Positions 11,090-28,892 of a stretch of 64,000 bases of DNA are shown here, in pieces. The translations under genes were made by a program, and so were the position numbers. Where the stretch lies: the NCBI RefSeq assembly GCF_051622035.1, contig NC_135364.1:16367001-16431000 (forward strand). The letters are read 5' to 3'. Every line of letters begins with the position of its first letter. The stretch's first letter is position 1. The DNA is from Arctopsyche grandis. Taxonomy: Eukaryota > Arthropoda > Insecta > Trichoptera > Hydropsychidae. A model generated the notes under the pieces. That model did not search any database and was not told the DNA's origin. It was given only the letters and a program-made list of their open reading frames with translations.

Positions 11090-12820
11090 AAAAGGATGAA
11101 AAAAAGTTTGGGGCAACTGACCCGCATGTTGTCTCAATTATTTGGTCAAAGTTCATCGTGTTTGTATAGTATCTGCTGGCAGCGCCCAAGCAAACGATAT
11201 TCGATAACGTTTAGTTCAACAGCAGACATCTTGAGTTTAACATAACATTTTAACGGTAAGTTATACTTTATTTCATATATAAAAAAAAACTTTATTGTGT
11301 TTTTATTCAGTCGAAATTAGATATAAAATCAAATCGGCTAAAATATTATTAAGAATTTGATAATTTAATATACTTAACGAGCACCAATCAAGCCAATAGA
11401 ACTACGCTATTACCTAGCGCGTCTATGATAGGTGCAATGTACGGAGATAACCTCTTTATAATAAAATTTTCTATAATTTACCAATTTCACGCGCGTAATT
11501 GAATGTAAATCTAAGTTAGATTTTCATTTATTTAACGAATGATTCCAATTTAATTTACTAAAGCATTATAGTCGATTTGATAAATTGATAAATTTGGATT
11601 TTGATTATAATTTTATATTAGACATATTTCATTTAATAAAGTTTGATATCAATTAATTAAAATTAATTGATCTAAAGATCATATCGATCTTAAACATAAA
11701 TGTTATTGACTAACTACATATGTACATACATACATACATATCCATTTATGTATGTAGATACGTATGTACATACATATGAAATGTATCCTAGATATATACA
11801 TTTTAAATTGAAGCTAAAATTTTAATATGCCATATTTTAGATAATATTTCCAAATTGTGTTTCATACCGGTTTTAAAATGGCTATTTTTGTTCTTTACTT
11901 TTGTTAATAACCACGGATGGGTTATCTTATTTATTTTACATTGTAACATGCACTGATTTTTTTCAATCACTGATTTTTTTCGTCATTGACAAATAAATAT
12001 AGAGTTAGTACATAAATATAATTTATATAGCCATATTTTCTATAATATATAAAATACATATCCATTTTTTTTTAAGTTTACGTATAATTATCACATTTAA
12101 ATTGAATTACATCACTAGCGATGTTTTATGAGTTTATTTCCTAAAGTGAAATATTTGCCAAAGTATTTTTTTTCGAAATTTATGGGTCTTAATGAAATAC
12201 ATATGTAAAAACATGCGTAGTCAATAATGATCGTAAGTGAAAGTAGGAAGAGGTTAGTAAAAATAGATAAACGTCAAATAATGCTATGAAATAATCTTTT
12301 AACTAAAATTGATTAATATCAAACGGGATCTCGTTAGTAACAAGCAGCAATTTTATGATCGTCTGAAACTAAAATTATTATTATATATTACATAAATAAA
12401 CTAAAAAAATATGATTATATAATACATAAACAACACCATGTTCACTGTTTTTTCTTGCAATTTTTTTTAATTTTTCACCTTTTTTTTAATTTTTTTTATT
12501 TTATGAATTAGATTCAGACATTTTATACCTATTTCTATTGACTTCAAAGTTATATCATGTGATTGGCTGAAAGAAATCAATTATTTAACTTATTTCAATG
12601 TTTTATTACTTTCCAAAATCACCCGTTGATATATCAACAGGCAAAATAATAGTTATTATTAAAACTGAAAATTCTCTATTTGTTAAATAGAGTTCGCGTG
12701 AAAAATAACTCTTTTAAATTTATCATTCGTGATTATTTTTCTCAAACCATCCGCTACAAATGCGCTGATCAATTGTACAAATAATAAATAATAATTAGAA
12801 ACATATATTTCAATAGAATA
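11090..12820. other. AT-rich intergenic DNA, no gene seen
   Basis: Long AT-rich stretch with TACATACATATG-type simple repeats (about 11718-11780) and poly-T tracts. No coding exon, tRNA-like boxes or clear transposon termini were identified. Confidence 0.45.
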
Positions 12821-13130
12821 AGGTGACCATTCGCACTGGTTTCTTGGGCATCTGTCCTAGTCTGTCGTGAAATAAAACCAGTACACTTTTATTGTAATTT
12901 TTTTTTTTTATTTAATTAAATTTAATAGATAGATTGAAATATACAAAGCCTTCAGCGAAAATGAGATCTCCTACATATTGACAGATTAGTCGAAAATTGT
13001 CTCTGTTTACCAGGAATGAATGCACCAACCGAACGACTTTTTTCTTTAACGAACAATATGTGATCTAGTGATAAAACGCAATTCAATGTTGAAACTTTAA
13101 ATGTTTTATTAAGTCTTGTGTAGAAATAGT
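12820..13130 (+). pseudogene. Decayed hAT transposase C-terminal fragment
   Basis: The element left end appears as TAAGGTGACCATTCGCAC near 12820, a common hAT terminus. At about 12998-13125 the plus strand reads CLPGMNAPTERLFSLTNNM, then a stop, then further dimerisation-domain-like residues ending in LNVLLSLV. The ERxFS pattern is the hallmark of the hAT C-terminal dimerisation domain. Stops show it is dead. No right terminus was found. Confidence 0.6.
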
Positions 13131-14286
13131 GTGGGGTGCAGAGATATGTAATAATAATAGAGAGGCCCTTACGAATAAATAATTGTTGTCAATTTTACGC
13201 GGTACGTCTCTATAAATACGTTACATCGCACGGAATACAATCGGATCAATTTACTTATAAAAATGTATCCCATGTTGTTTATTGTGTGTTTTTGAATGTA
13301 TTGTGCAATTTTTACCGATGCTTGCCCATCTTGCGAGTAATATAAACAAACAGAGAAGTTTTTATCGGACATACGTCGAGTACCAAGCGTCAAATACGAC
13401 TGATGCTAAAATTATTTAGATCTGACCGTGGACACAATGTTACTTGACAACAAAAGAACACCTGAAGCCACTTCTATTAAGAGGGCTGAACACCAGCGCC
13501 TTGTCCATACAAACGTATTACACTTCTCCCTTCCTCAATTATGGCACTAGAAAAATTATTTTTAAATATGCTATGGATATCCACCATTGGGATGCATCTA
13601 TCGTTTTATATTTTTGATTAGTTATTTTTTATAGGAGCTAGGAGCCGCCAAACATCTATAAAATCGCCTCTTTTTTACACCCACGAAAAGAGTCCAGCGT
13701 GCTTATTTAACGGTCTTATCTGGTCGAAGCGCAACTGTCACTCAATATATATATTGATATATATTGTTACATTCACTCAATATATATATCGAAGAAAGGA
13801 ACAGCAACAAAATTAAGGTTTCGGGTGTACAGCCTCTTAATATAAAATTTCTCTGGTGGGGTGTATCTAAAGTGGCCCCTTTTGTAAGAACATTAAAGAA
13901 AATTAATTATTTGATAATTAATTTTAAAAACATATTATATTTTTATAAATTATGCATTTATAAATATTTTTTGAAATTAATGTCCTGGTTTTGAATTTAA
14001 GTTTGGTAACCTTACAACAGGGCGCGTACATAATGAAACGTAAAGGAGGTATGTAAAAAAAGCGAAAACGCGTAATGCGCACGCGCCGTTAATAACCACG
14101 TGAGACGATACAGGTTATACAGCTGTCAAGTCAAACGTCAAATGGTGAAATCAAACATAATTAATGGAAATTTTACGTTGCAATATTTACTACAACACTG
14201 AATTTTTCATTCATCGACACAATTTAATTGTACATAAGCAAAACATGAATTGGCGAAGATGACCTTTCGTATTTCCCACTCAACAG

Positions 14287-15420
14287 TAGGGCTGCCAACT
14301 TTTTCTGAGAAAATTCCGGGACAAATAGCTCAAAACTCAATTTTTATATATTTTTTTTTATTCGTTCGAAACATATTTTATAGTTTTTACATGCGGACTT
14401 TATTACTTTAGAAAAAAATTGTCATCATGTTCAGTCATCAAAATTTAACTGGCTTTCACGCCTCGTTAAATTTGGTTCCTTTATTCGAATACAAAAAATA
14501 TATATAAGAAAAAAAGATCTTATTTCCAATTCCGCCTTTACTAAGTCGATATTCATGTTATTCCTGGCCTTCGTCCACACACTTCATGTGACTAAATACT
14601 CTTTCTGGGTAAGCATTACTGCAGGGATGGACATAATGAAAAAAAAAAATTTTCATCAGCTCAACAGATTTTTGATGCTTTTTGAAATACCGTGAATAAG
14701 TGGAATCGCCACTTTGTTCCAGATGTTTCCTTATTTTGCAAACAGCCGTATAACTTACACCCTCTATTGTCGCGATTTTATGTTTATAAAACATTCTAGT
14801 TTTTATTAATGCTATAATACTTGCATTTCTCTCTTTAAAAATAATTGCTTTTCGACTAATCTAAAAAAAATCTATTTAAGGCTCACAAGCAATTTAAAAC
14901 ATAAATTAAAGTATTTTTTTTACAAATTAATCACCAACTTACCCTAAAAATATAGAAAAGCTGCAGCAAAAGAAAAAATCACGGTGTTGTTAACGAAATA
15001 ATAAAAAATCTTCGCAGAAACGCTCGTATATGCTTTACGTAATTCAGGAGCAAACTCATTTCACTTTTATTTTTGAAGGATAATGTTGTATTATTTTTTT
15101 GTTGGTGAATTGAGTAGTAAATAAGGATGAGCTTACAAAAAAAACTAGCCCAAAAGATCTTATTGTGAATTATTTATAACCGATACAAATGGGCGCGAAC
15201 GCGGTTCAATGGGGTGGCGTAATATTCTGTCCTGGGACTGTACATATGTACGTTGGAAAGACGGATTCAACGGATTTATTTACACGATATCAATTTCAAT
15301 AAAAATAAATGTAATAGTTTCCTCAAAATTTCCGGGACAATTTAGTATTCATCCGGGATACGGGACCATGATTCCAATTCCGGGACAATCCCGGCCAATC
15401 CGGGATGGTTGGCAACCCTA
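14287..15420. mobile_element. hAT element with perfect 8-bp TSD CTCAACAG
   Basis: Left end TAGGGCTGCCAAC; right end complement TAGGGTTGCCAACC. The 8-mer CTCAACAG is duplicated exactly at 14279-14286 and 15421-15428. Subterminal GGGACAA/CCGGGA repeats occur at both ends. It is 1134 bp with a transposase remnant on the minus strand (14558-14794), so it is an internally deleted copy. Confidence 0.85.
14558..14794 (-). pseudogene. hAT transposase remnant inside the 14287-15420 element
   Basis: An open minus-strand stretch of 78 codons includes YTAVCKIRKHLEQSGDSTYS and NAYPERVFSHMKCVDEGQE. The ERVFS core fits the hAT C-terminal dimerisation region. It is far too short for an intact transposase (usually 500-700 residues) and lies inside a delimited hAT element, so it is a fragment and not a host gene. 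Confidence 0.55.
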
Positions 15421-15428
15421 CTCAACAG

Positions 15429-15859
15429 TCAGCGTTAGCAAGCCCAAACACTGCAATTACCAACCTATGAAAATAGAAATATTTAAAACGAAACACTCGA
15501 ATGAGGCAATACTAAAATCGGTAAAAACAACAGTTATCATGCGATCGGCCGTGAAATTGAAAAGGTTACATCGCTCGAGATAAACGAACGATAAATGAGA
15601 TTTCAATAATAAATTTAATGAAACGTAAGATCACCTTTACACGTGTTTTGAATAAACTAAGATGTAAAATGAACGGGGATCGACTAAAAAACGATATAAA
15701 TTGACGGGGTGACACTGAGGGTGGTGGTGGTGGTGGTAATAATCATTTGTTATGTAAACGCTGGAGGTGGTCAGGTGTGCTCGGAACAGTCACACGCTGT
15801 CGTTCGCGGTGTGAGCTCAACACTTGTAAAGTGGTGGTTCTCGACGTGGTGGGTTCGCT
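15429..15859 (+). promoter_or_regulatory. Probable SDHA promoter and 5' UTR
   Basis: Base composition shifts from AT-rich to mixed or GC-richer between about 15690 and the SDHA ATG at 15860, with a GGT-trinucleotide run at about 15719-15738. No TATA box or initiator can be assigned with confidence. The placement is inferred from the adjacent start codon. Confidence 0.35.
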
Positions 15860-21203
<5,344 letters not shown>

Positions 21204-23456
21204 ACCAAACCCCTACCGAAAGTTATATTACATTCAAATATTCTGAGACTATCATCTGTCGAAATGTGTACGCACGTGTGTGCACATTTACAAGTGTGTG
21301 TATGTATGTAAGAATGTATGTATGTATGTTTATATTTATTATAAAAATGATATAAGAAACAGTATCAAATAAAAATAATTTTATTTAATTATTTATACTT
21401 TCAATAATTTCCAAAACTGAATGTGCTTATATTAGACTGTATTTATATTAGACCAATTTTTTTTTGATATACCAAAAAAGATCGTGTTACCACGCATTGA
21501 TTTATTATGTGTGTTTAGATTTCTTTGCTACATCGCTTCCATTCCTAGAGGCTGCAATAACCTTAAACATTCAAGGCTGTGTGAATACATATTACACATT
21601 TCAGATTATTGTTGTTAGTCTTGTGTTTAATACAAACGGGTAACCAACTGATTTGATAATTCGCTCTGAATTTTTGTTTTTAACTTATTGGTTTAAAATT
21701 TTTCACAGTATTCTATGGGAGTCTTTCGCTGCACAAGTATTTTTAATTTTTTCATATTGTGTAAAAAACCAAAAAATATATATACATATATAAAAACTCT
21801 TAATGGTCAAAAGTTAGTTTGCGTATTTGACTATTACCTGATTACCTCTAAAACGCTGACAAATTTGTCTGCATAGTATTAATATAAATTTAATATATCC
21901 ACCTAAATGTTAAACAAAATTAAATAATGTACATTAATTTATTTCTTGTTGGATGTGCTCTTTTGAAATCAATTTGGATAATCAGATAATTTTTAATAAA
22001 TTTTGTGTATTATCAAATGCTTGTTTCACTTCAACCCATGATGCTAATTAAATTTAATTCATCTCTACTGGAATATTTGCAATACGATACTTATACAGAA
22101 TTGAGTATGATTTCAATCGTTAATGTCATCATAAACAAAAATAAATGCATTAGTTCGCCATGTATGGTGATTAAGAAAATAGGTTGTTCAATTGATAAGG
22201 CAATTTTATTGACCTCCATGGATTTTATTCAACTAATTTTAAAAATGCATTGTCTTTCGTCTACCATTGTGTTAAACTTCAGAAACAAAATTTAATAATT
22301 TTCCACACTGAATCTAAGAAAATTTGAAGCAAGATATAACCATATAATATTTATTTTTTTATTTAAGATTAATGACAAATTGACTAGAAGTTGGTTAAAA
22401 TATAGTTGGATAAATACATGTTAAGTAAAATGAGAACGAAAAATGTGATCTTTTAGAATTTTAATTTAGTTTCGCCAAGAGGTTATCACAGAAGCTACAT
22501 ACAGGTCAAAAACATACAAAGATACTCGTTGAATTCACACAATTTTGATATCTTAATAACAATATTATATATATGTTTGTGTGTGTGATATATTTAAAAT
22601 TTTAGATTATTGATCATGTATTTTTCGACACATTTTATAAACGCAATATGCTATATTTTGATGAACATGAAATTTCTATATTTTGATGAACATGAAAAGT
22701 CATTTTTCGAGTTATATATCGTTGGTATGTTGACAGAAGACGCTAGCTCAAAAATTGGATGTTTTGAAGTCAAAAAATGAATAATGATTTAGGTCACAAA
22801 ATAGAGAACTTCAAACCTCTTGATTTTCGAAAAACTCGATTTTCTTAAAACAAAGATTTTTGACTTGAAGCTTTCTACCATTATACCAACGATATGATCT
22901 TAAAAATGTTGTATTTAAAGAAGAATTTTATGTACCATATGGTTTAAATTTTTCACAGGGACCGTCTTTACAGATAGAAGTATTTCTCGACAATAATAAA
23001 ACCACATATTTCAGTTTATTTGCTTATTGTTATTTCGTTGCGATATTCGTATATGCGTCAGAGATGATAATGTTTTTCGTGCAGTTTGTTTTTCAGATTC
23101 CAATTAACCCTTAAGTATTTAAAATGTCCAATGATATTTGAATACGTGCGTTTTATCAGGTACTCTGTTAGTTTGGTAAAAACATTTTACACAAACACAA
23201 GCAGATGTGTGTGTGTGCTATATTAAATGTATGAGATAAGTTGGCCACAGTTGAGAAGCTGACCCTTGTCTCGATAGACAGCCCGCTGCAAACGCTTGTT
23301 CCGACTTCCATATCTTGTTGAGTTGCCACATAACGGCCATACGTTTTTACAATAAAATTTAATTAAATGCGCACAATTGCTATCGTCCAGTATTTTACGT
23401 GAAAATCTCAACGTTTACTTTAATTTTCCTTTCCTAATTTGCTGTCGTAAAGTTTA
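21204..23456. other. Intergenic DNA between SDHA and the next gene
   Basis: The SDHA 3' flank has GTATGTATGT runs (about 21290-21330) and AATAAA at about 21368. Further on there is AT-rich sequence and a tandem duplication of CTATATTTTGATGAACATGA at about 22651-22698. Plus- and minus-strand frames are short and non-homologous to anything I recognise. Confidence 0.45.
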
Positions 23457-25459
23457 ATGGTGGAATATAGAATATCTTTTGACGAAAATATCCTGCATTG
23501 CTCAAAGTATTTGAAGAGTTCCCTGAAAACGAAGAAAAACAAGGACATATCTATCTTTTTCACTGATCTCTGCCAAGGTAATTGTTTCCAGTTTAATATA
23601 CTATTTTACATTTTATATGTACATATGTACACTCTTCGCTTGATGCACGTGTATTCAAAGATTCTATTGCGCAAGTTTTAAATTTGAGCATTGGAACTGT
23701 ATTAGTGACCAATAATTGTGAATATGTTTACACATTGAGTAAATTTATCGTGACTTTTAATATGCTCTTTTATTACTATTGAAAATCGTGATTCGCCTTG
23801 ATGAGAAAAAACATGTACCTGCATAGTTATAAAGTCAACCATTGTCATTTTCTTCACAATACAAAGTTTAAACTAAACAAGCATATTTAAAGGAAACAAC
23901 ACATATAAATCGAATTATATATGTACATATGTAGTTCATAGAACAAAGTGATGCAATGAGGAAATGTGTATTTATGCAGTTTTTGCAGATTATAATTTCA
24001 ACTGTCACTAAAAAGACTTGATTGAAAACTGGTAAACTTAGAAACCGGTTTGCTGAAATAATTTTTGTACGATTTACCAGTTCACCTACATTACACTAAG
24101 CCATATCCCCGCCTCTACGTAGTATGTAGTTTTCTTTAATCTAAAAAATGGTATTATTAATTGAGTTTATTACAACTTTCTATTTAAACAATGGAGTGGA
24201 ACATTTATAGAGATGATGGTGCATCATCTCTATAAATGGTTAAGCTTTACAGAGTCAACTGACAGAGGAACTTATCAACTATTACTAAATTTAGCTGTAT
24301 TGAAATAAATATAATATTAAATCTCAATGCAGCGTGAATGTGCATATACATAAATCATATACTAAAATTTTTGCAGAGTGCATCAAGCTATCAAAAATCA
24401 TGTCGTCCATTCCTCAAGGTATGTTTGCAGCCAAAAAGTTGAGAGAAAATCGAGAAAAAGTTATGACGGTATCTAGGATGAGTGTTTGTGATAGCAACAA
24501 TTCGAAGAAATACTTTAACACGAAACGTAAGTAATTAATTTTCGTTCGAAAATAATTCGTATCCATGCTGTATAATGATATATTTACAAATTGATAAACT
24601 TTCCAGTGCTTTTTTGCAAACCAACTTCACCTTGATAATGATTTCGGTAAACAATTTTTTTGTGGTAAACTGATAATCAAATAAATAATTTTATTTTTCA
24701 ATGTTGTTGAAAAAAAACCGGAAAATATATATACATACATATATTGCCTTGACAACTAGCATCATTAAAATGCAGATAGATCTAATTAAAATATGAACAA
24801 AGTACAAAAGTAATAACTGCTTTGAGCGATTATATGTATGTATATTTGATAAAAATATATTATACAACAATGTTTCAAAACAAAAACATAATCACTTTTC
24901 TAATATAAGTCTTGCATTTTTAATACTACAAAGTAAAATGTATGTTTTGCTTAGCGTAAATTGGTGAAATTGATACATATATACATATATATTCCAATCA
25001 AGCACTATCTATTTTTTATTCATATGTACTTTGAATCTTTTACTAAAACATCAAACGTAGCATCAAATATTGCAATCACAGTTTGTTTAATTTCAATAAA
25101 TCATGTGTGTATTTTTATTTTCAGTGACGGAACTGACACCATTGAAGTATAACAGTAAACTTATGAATAGCATTTGGGGGCTCTACAATCGTTACTCTCC
25201 ACATAATATTAAGAGTACTGTTGACGAGACGAGTAATGCTGGAGATTTGCAACAGTATGCACATTGATAATAATAATAAAAAAGCATCTTTACCAAGTTA
25301 ATAAATTACTCTTTATGTGATTTTAGATATGTTGCAAATCTCCCCAAATTATCGGCAACTAAGGACACAGCCGATGGAATGAATAAAGTTCAAAATCAAA
25401 ATAATGTGCCCAATTTTGAAAACCTTTGGAAAACTATTCCTATTTCTCAATCTAATTGA
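23457..25459 (+). CDS. Unrecognised 177-residue protein, four exons
   Basis: Four plus-strand exons (23457-23577, 24377-24526, 25125-25254, 25327-25459) join in phase through GT-AG junctions to 177 residues ending at TGA. The in-phase fit at all three introns is the main support. It starts MVEYRISFDENILHC. Exon 2 is basic (GMFAAKKLRENREKVM) and Ser-rich (SRMSVCDSNNSKK). Exon 3 has LKYNSKLMNSIWGLYNRYS. The C-terminus is polar and Asn-rich (NKVQNQNNVPNFENLWK). There is no signal peptide, membrane segment or zinc pattern, and no family that I recognise. Poly(A)-type AATAAA occurs near 25532. Its small size, polar low-complexity C-terminus and short exons suggest a rapidly evolving nuclear or cytoplasmic protein, but that is inference. 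Confidence 0.6.
24202..24238. repeat. Perfect 17-bp stem hairpin in intron 1 of the unrecognised gene
   Basis: CATTTATAGAGATGATG, a 3-nt loop GTG, then the exact complement CATCATCTCTATAAATG. The stem is perfect but too short and too tight-looped for a typical pre-miRNA; it may be the remnant of a MITE. Confidence 0.7.
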
Positions 25460-26502
25460 TTCTACTGATTTCACACATAAAAAAGCATTATAGCTGTATG
25501 AATATTGAAATGGGGACAATAGTTGATATAATAAATGTTTAATCTAACATTCATATATAATCTTTAGAAATAAAAGGGTAAATACTATTCAATTAGCACT
25601 TTAAAGCTTTATGATAATGTTATAATTACAGATATTAAAAAAATATATTCACCAGCGAATACATACAAATCAACTTATATAATTTTAATCATAATTAACA
25701 TAACATGAAAATATGAATTTTCATAAAATTTCAATGTATTGATGTATTAAAATCTTTGAAAATGCATAAAAAGCGAAATCAATATAGTATACATATATTA
25801 ATGTATATAAGAACAGCATTTACCCTAACAAACTAATGAATTAAAATTGTTATATGATTTTTACGTAATTTTTTTTTTTTTTTGGGAATAGTTTTTAAAG
25901 TTTTTCCAAGAGTTTTCAATTGTATTTTATATGATAATACATGTATAAATTTTGATAAGCACGTAATGGTGTCATTGATGAACCGATGTTTTTATGTTTA
26001 TCTCAATAATATAATTATTATTGTTATAGCTATAAAGGAAATATAATGTTTGCATATAAATTGTGTCATAATTTTTATAACCTAAATCAGCCAATTTCTA
26101 TTTCATGATATTTAAAACACATTTTATTTATACGCCTTCTACTTGACCTGGCTTGGGGTAATTTCTGTGACTCGTGAATATTGACACGGGAAATCCAGCA
26201 CGAATGTTGGGAAATCTGGCAACTCTACGCATCGAGAAATGAAAAGTGATGACGTCATACTCAGTGCGTAATCGTAATGTGTTTCAGCTGAAATATTGTA
26301 GCTATACATTTTATAATATCGAATAATAAGATACATATTTACAGTTATGTACATAGATACATACATATGTATATCAATTAAATATAAAGTAAATTAATAA
26401 GAAGCAATGATTGTATGTAATCGAAAACAAATCTACAACTGAATTTCAGTGAATGTTTGTTGTTTTAACGATGTATTGAAAAAATATATTTATAACTATT
26501 GT

Positions 26503-26692
26503 TTTTACCCGGCTTCACTCGGTATTTTTAATATAAACCGCTTAAATATGGCCAATCTAATAGTAAACATTTTATTAAATTTATTTGAATAGTTTTATTT
26601 TATTTCAATTTATTTGAATATTATTTGTTTTTTTCTACGGACTAAACAAACATACAAAGTCTCTTTCGAAATTATATATTAGATATATGGAA
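26503..26692 (+). repeat. CCGGCTT..CTCGG dispersed repeat, copy 1
   Basis: Family consensus order: ACCCGGCTTCGCTCGGTATT, AATATAAACCGCTTAAA, ATGGCTAATCTAATAGTAAA, a TTTATTTGAATAGTTTTATT block and AAAGTCTCTTTCGAAATTAT. Other copies lie at 30146-30355, 30361-30552, 38331-38434 and (inverted) 43300-43475. It is probably the 3' portion of a retroposon, but I see no RT coding. Confidence 0.7.
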
Positions 26693-27026
26693 TGTTTGAA
26701 AAAATCCACATTGAGTGCTTATTCTAACAATTAAATCGCCAGGACAACTTAAGGAAATTTTAAGAAAAAACAATTTTACATACGATATACATATTAATAG
26801 AATCTGATGCTATTTCTATTACTATTCTATTCTAAAATTACTGATAGTGACAAAATTTGGAACAGTTTGAAATCTTGACTTTATACTTTTTAATACGAAA
26901 CATTTTTTTCGTTTTTGAGTAAAGCCGAGGTTGAAAAATTTTGTATCAAGTTTTGGGAGTATTTTATCATACTATATAAAAGGTAAAATTCCATACATCA
27001 GATTATGAAGAAACTATTTAAACGTG

Positions 27027-27119
27027 AAATTATGAACCAAGTCGGTAATGAAAATATCTAAATTATGAACCAAGTCGGTAATGAAAATATCTAAATTATG
27101 AACCAAGTCGTTAATGAAT
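27027..27119 (+). repeat. 33-bp tandem repeat, nearly three units
   Basis: A unit beginning AAATTATGAACCAAGTCGG recurs at 27027, 27060 and 27093 (period 33). The first two units are identical; the third diverges at TCGTTAATG. Confidence 0.9.
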
Positions 27120-27179
27120 TGACTTGCAAAATAAATGATTCATGAATAAATCACAATGCACCATTTTACATACATGGAA

Positions 27180-27560
27180 GGCCTAGCAGGTAAGCCCCAA
27201 TACAAACAATACAGCATTTTTATTACATAAGTCACTGAAAAACTCGATATTAGCGAGACATCTATTAATCTTGTATATAAATTTTAATTGTACACAAATG
27301 ATACCCATATAGTGGTGACATAGTGGGTATTTTGGGTTTTTAACCAATTTTACGAGGAACCGTTTCAACAATGAAATCAGAAAAATTCGCAAACTGTGAT
27401 AGGAAATGATCGACATGGATCACAAATATCCAAGTCTGACCAGCAGCATTACATATAACTCAGAATAAATTCTTTTCAATCGAGGTTGACTCAGGGGATC
27501 GAACCCGGCAACCTCTCGGCGGTAGGCAAAAGCCCAACCACCGAGTCATGCTGTTGGCTA
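27180..27560 (-). mobile_element. tRNA-derived SINE (minus orientation)
   Basis: Reading the minus strand from about 27560, GACTCGGTGGTTGGGC resembles a Pol III A box. A B box GGGTTCGATCC follows (complement at 27495-27506), with spacing like a tRNA. A non-tRNA body then runs down to about 27180 and ends with TTGGGGCTTACCTGCTAGG, similar to LINE 3' ends at 41300 and 57460. A plausible SINE borrowing a LINE tail. Target duplications were not resolved. Confidence 0.55.
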
Positions 27561-28095
27561 TCTTGACGTTGGACTTACTCATTAATAAAAGCTTCATGAC
27601 AAAACATGCGATACGACAATACACAGCACATTGCCGTGCTTTCACTCTCGCTATAATATGTTTTGTGGTGTGTTGTACTTGTATGTATGTATCTTCGTCA
27701 GTGTGCAAAATTCAAAAGCAAATTCAACTCCAAAAAAATATTTCAATTATTAAAGACATTAACGCACTTTCAAGAGTTGTGGACGCACATTTATGAAAAT
27801 AAAAAAAAATCGTGTTTTATGTCCACGTACAAATCTGTCGATGCCACCCTCTTTACATTTTTATTTATGTATGTTTAATTTCGGGGAAAATATGAATGCA
27901 TTTTCTTGAATGCTCTTGAAATTGTACACAAAACTGGTTTAAATTATACATTTTAAAGTTTCAACATCGTTCTATCACTAGACCATATACTGTTCATCTG
28001 AAAAAAAGTCGTTCAGCAGGTGAATTTGTTTCTGGTAAACAGATAATATTCATTTAATTTGTACGAATCATCTGGTTAAAATTAAAAATTGGTCG

Positions 28096-28268
28096 AATTT
28101 TTGGGTGTGACCAGTTTCTTCGTGACCAATTTTCGGGTGTGACCAGTTTTAGGGTGTGACCAGTTTTAGTGTGTGACCAGTTTTAGTGTGACGGGTGATC
28201 ACGTGTGACCGATCTAATACGACCGGTTGTCCTGTGACTGGTTCACATATGACTAGTAGTCCGTTTAC
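28096..28268 (+). mobile_element. GGTAAACGG foldback family, single-arm copy
   Basis: This matches the right arm of the 2672-2935 element: four GTGTGACCAGTTTTAG-type subrepeats, then GACGGGTGATCACGTGTGACC, GACCGGTTGTCCTGTGACTG and the terminus TAGTCCGTTTACC. The subrepeat number is expanded relative to the other copy and the second arm is missing. Confidence 0.75.
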
Positions 28269-28779
28269 CCACTATTGCTAGTGTGGTCATGTTTTGTTGC
28301 CATATTGCTGATGATATCGCTCGCTGTTCGAAAATGCACGGTAAAACATGTTTCTTTCCAGCTCTGTTTCGGTCGCTGAGGTGCCGAGTTTTGGAATTCA
28401 ACGATACGGAGACTTCTATAAATGCTTAGCACACTTCCGGTACAATACGAGTTATGGATGAGTCCGATATTCAAAATAAATATATCAAATTCTTGAACGA
28501 GTCACTACTGATATCGCTATTCTCATTACTGTGTTATTTTTTTAAATCCTTGGTCCGATTACAAAAATTAAATCTTCAAATTAGACATAAAGAGAAAATG
28601 TTTCAGTTATATTTCTTGGCTAATGGGAGTAATTAAATCACGCTTATTTAGATACGGCCTTTGGGACGACATTTTAACTATTTCTAAAGGAGGGGGGGGG
28701 GGGCATTTGCAGTGGCGAGAAGCTTTCATGACTTCAGTGTTGGTCATGATTAGAGATCGGCGGATGAGCGAGCTGAAAT

Positions 28780-28892
28780 GGGTTGCTATTGTCAATTTTT
28801 ATTGTTGACCTTTTTATGCTCTCTAGAAAGCAAAAAAAAAAAAAAAACAATTGAAATTGACAATAAAAACCCATTTATTTCGAGTTGGTACC
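28780..28892. repeat. Palindromic copy of the TTGAC..TAGAAAGCAAAA repeat
   Basis: GGGTTGCTATTGTCAATTTT at the left is mirrored by AATTGACAATAAAAACCC at the right. The interior GACC..TCTAGAAAGCAAAAAA is shared with dispersed copies at about 33600-33665, 37069-37105 (divergent) and 43195-43260. Confidence 0.5.

Noticed and set aside
13136-13393. Open frames on both strands near 13.1-13.4 kb
   Set aside because: Antisense pair without homology, next to a dead hAT fragment.
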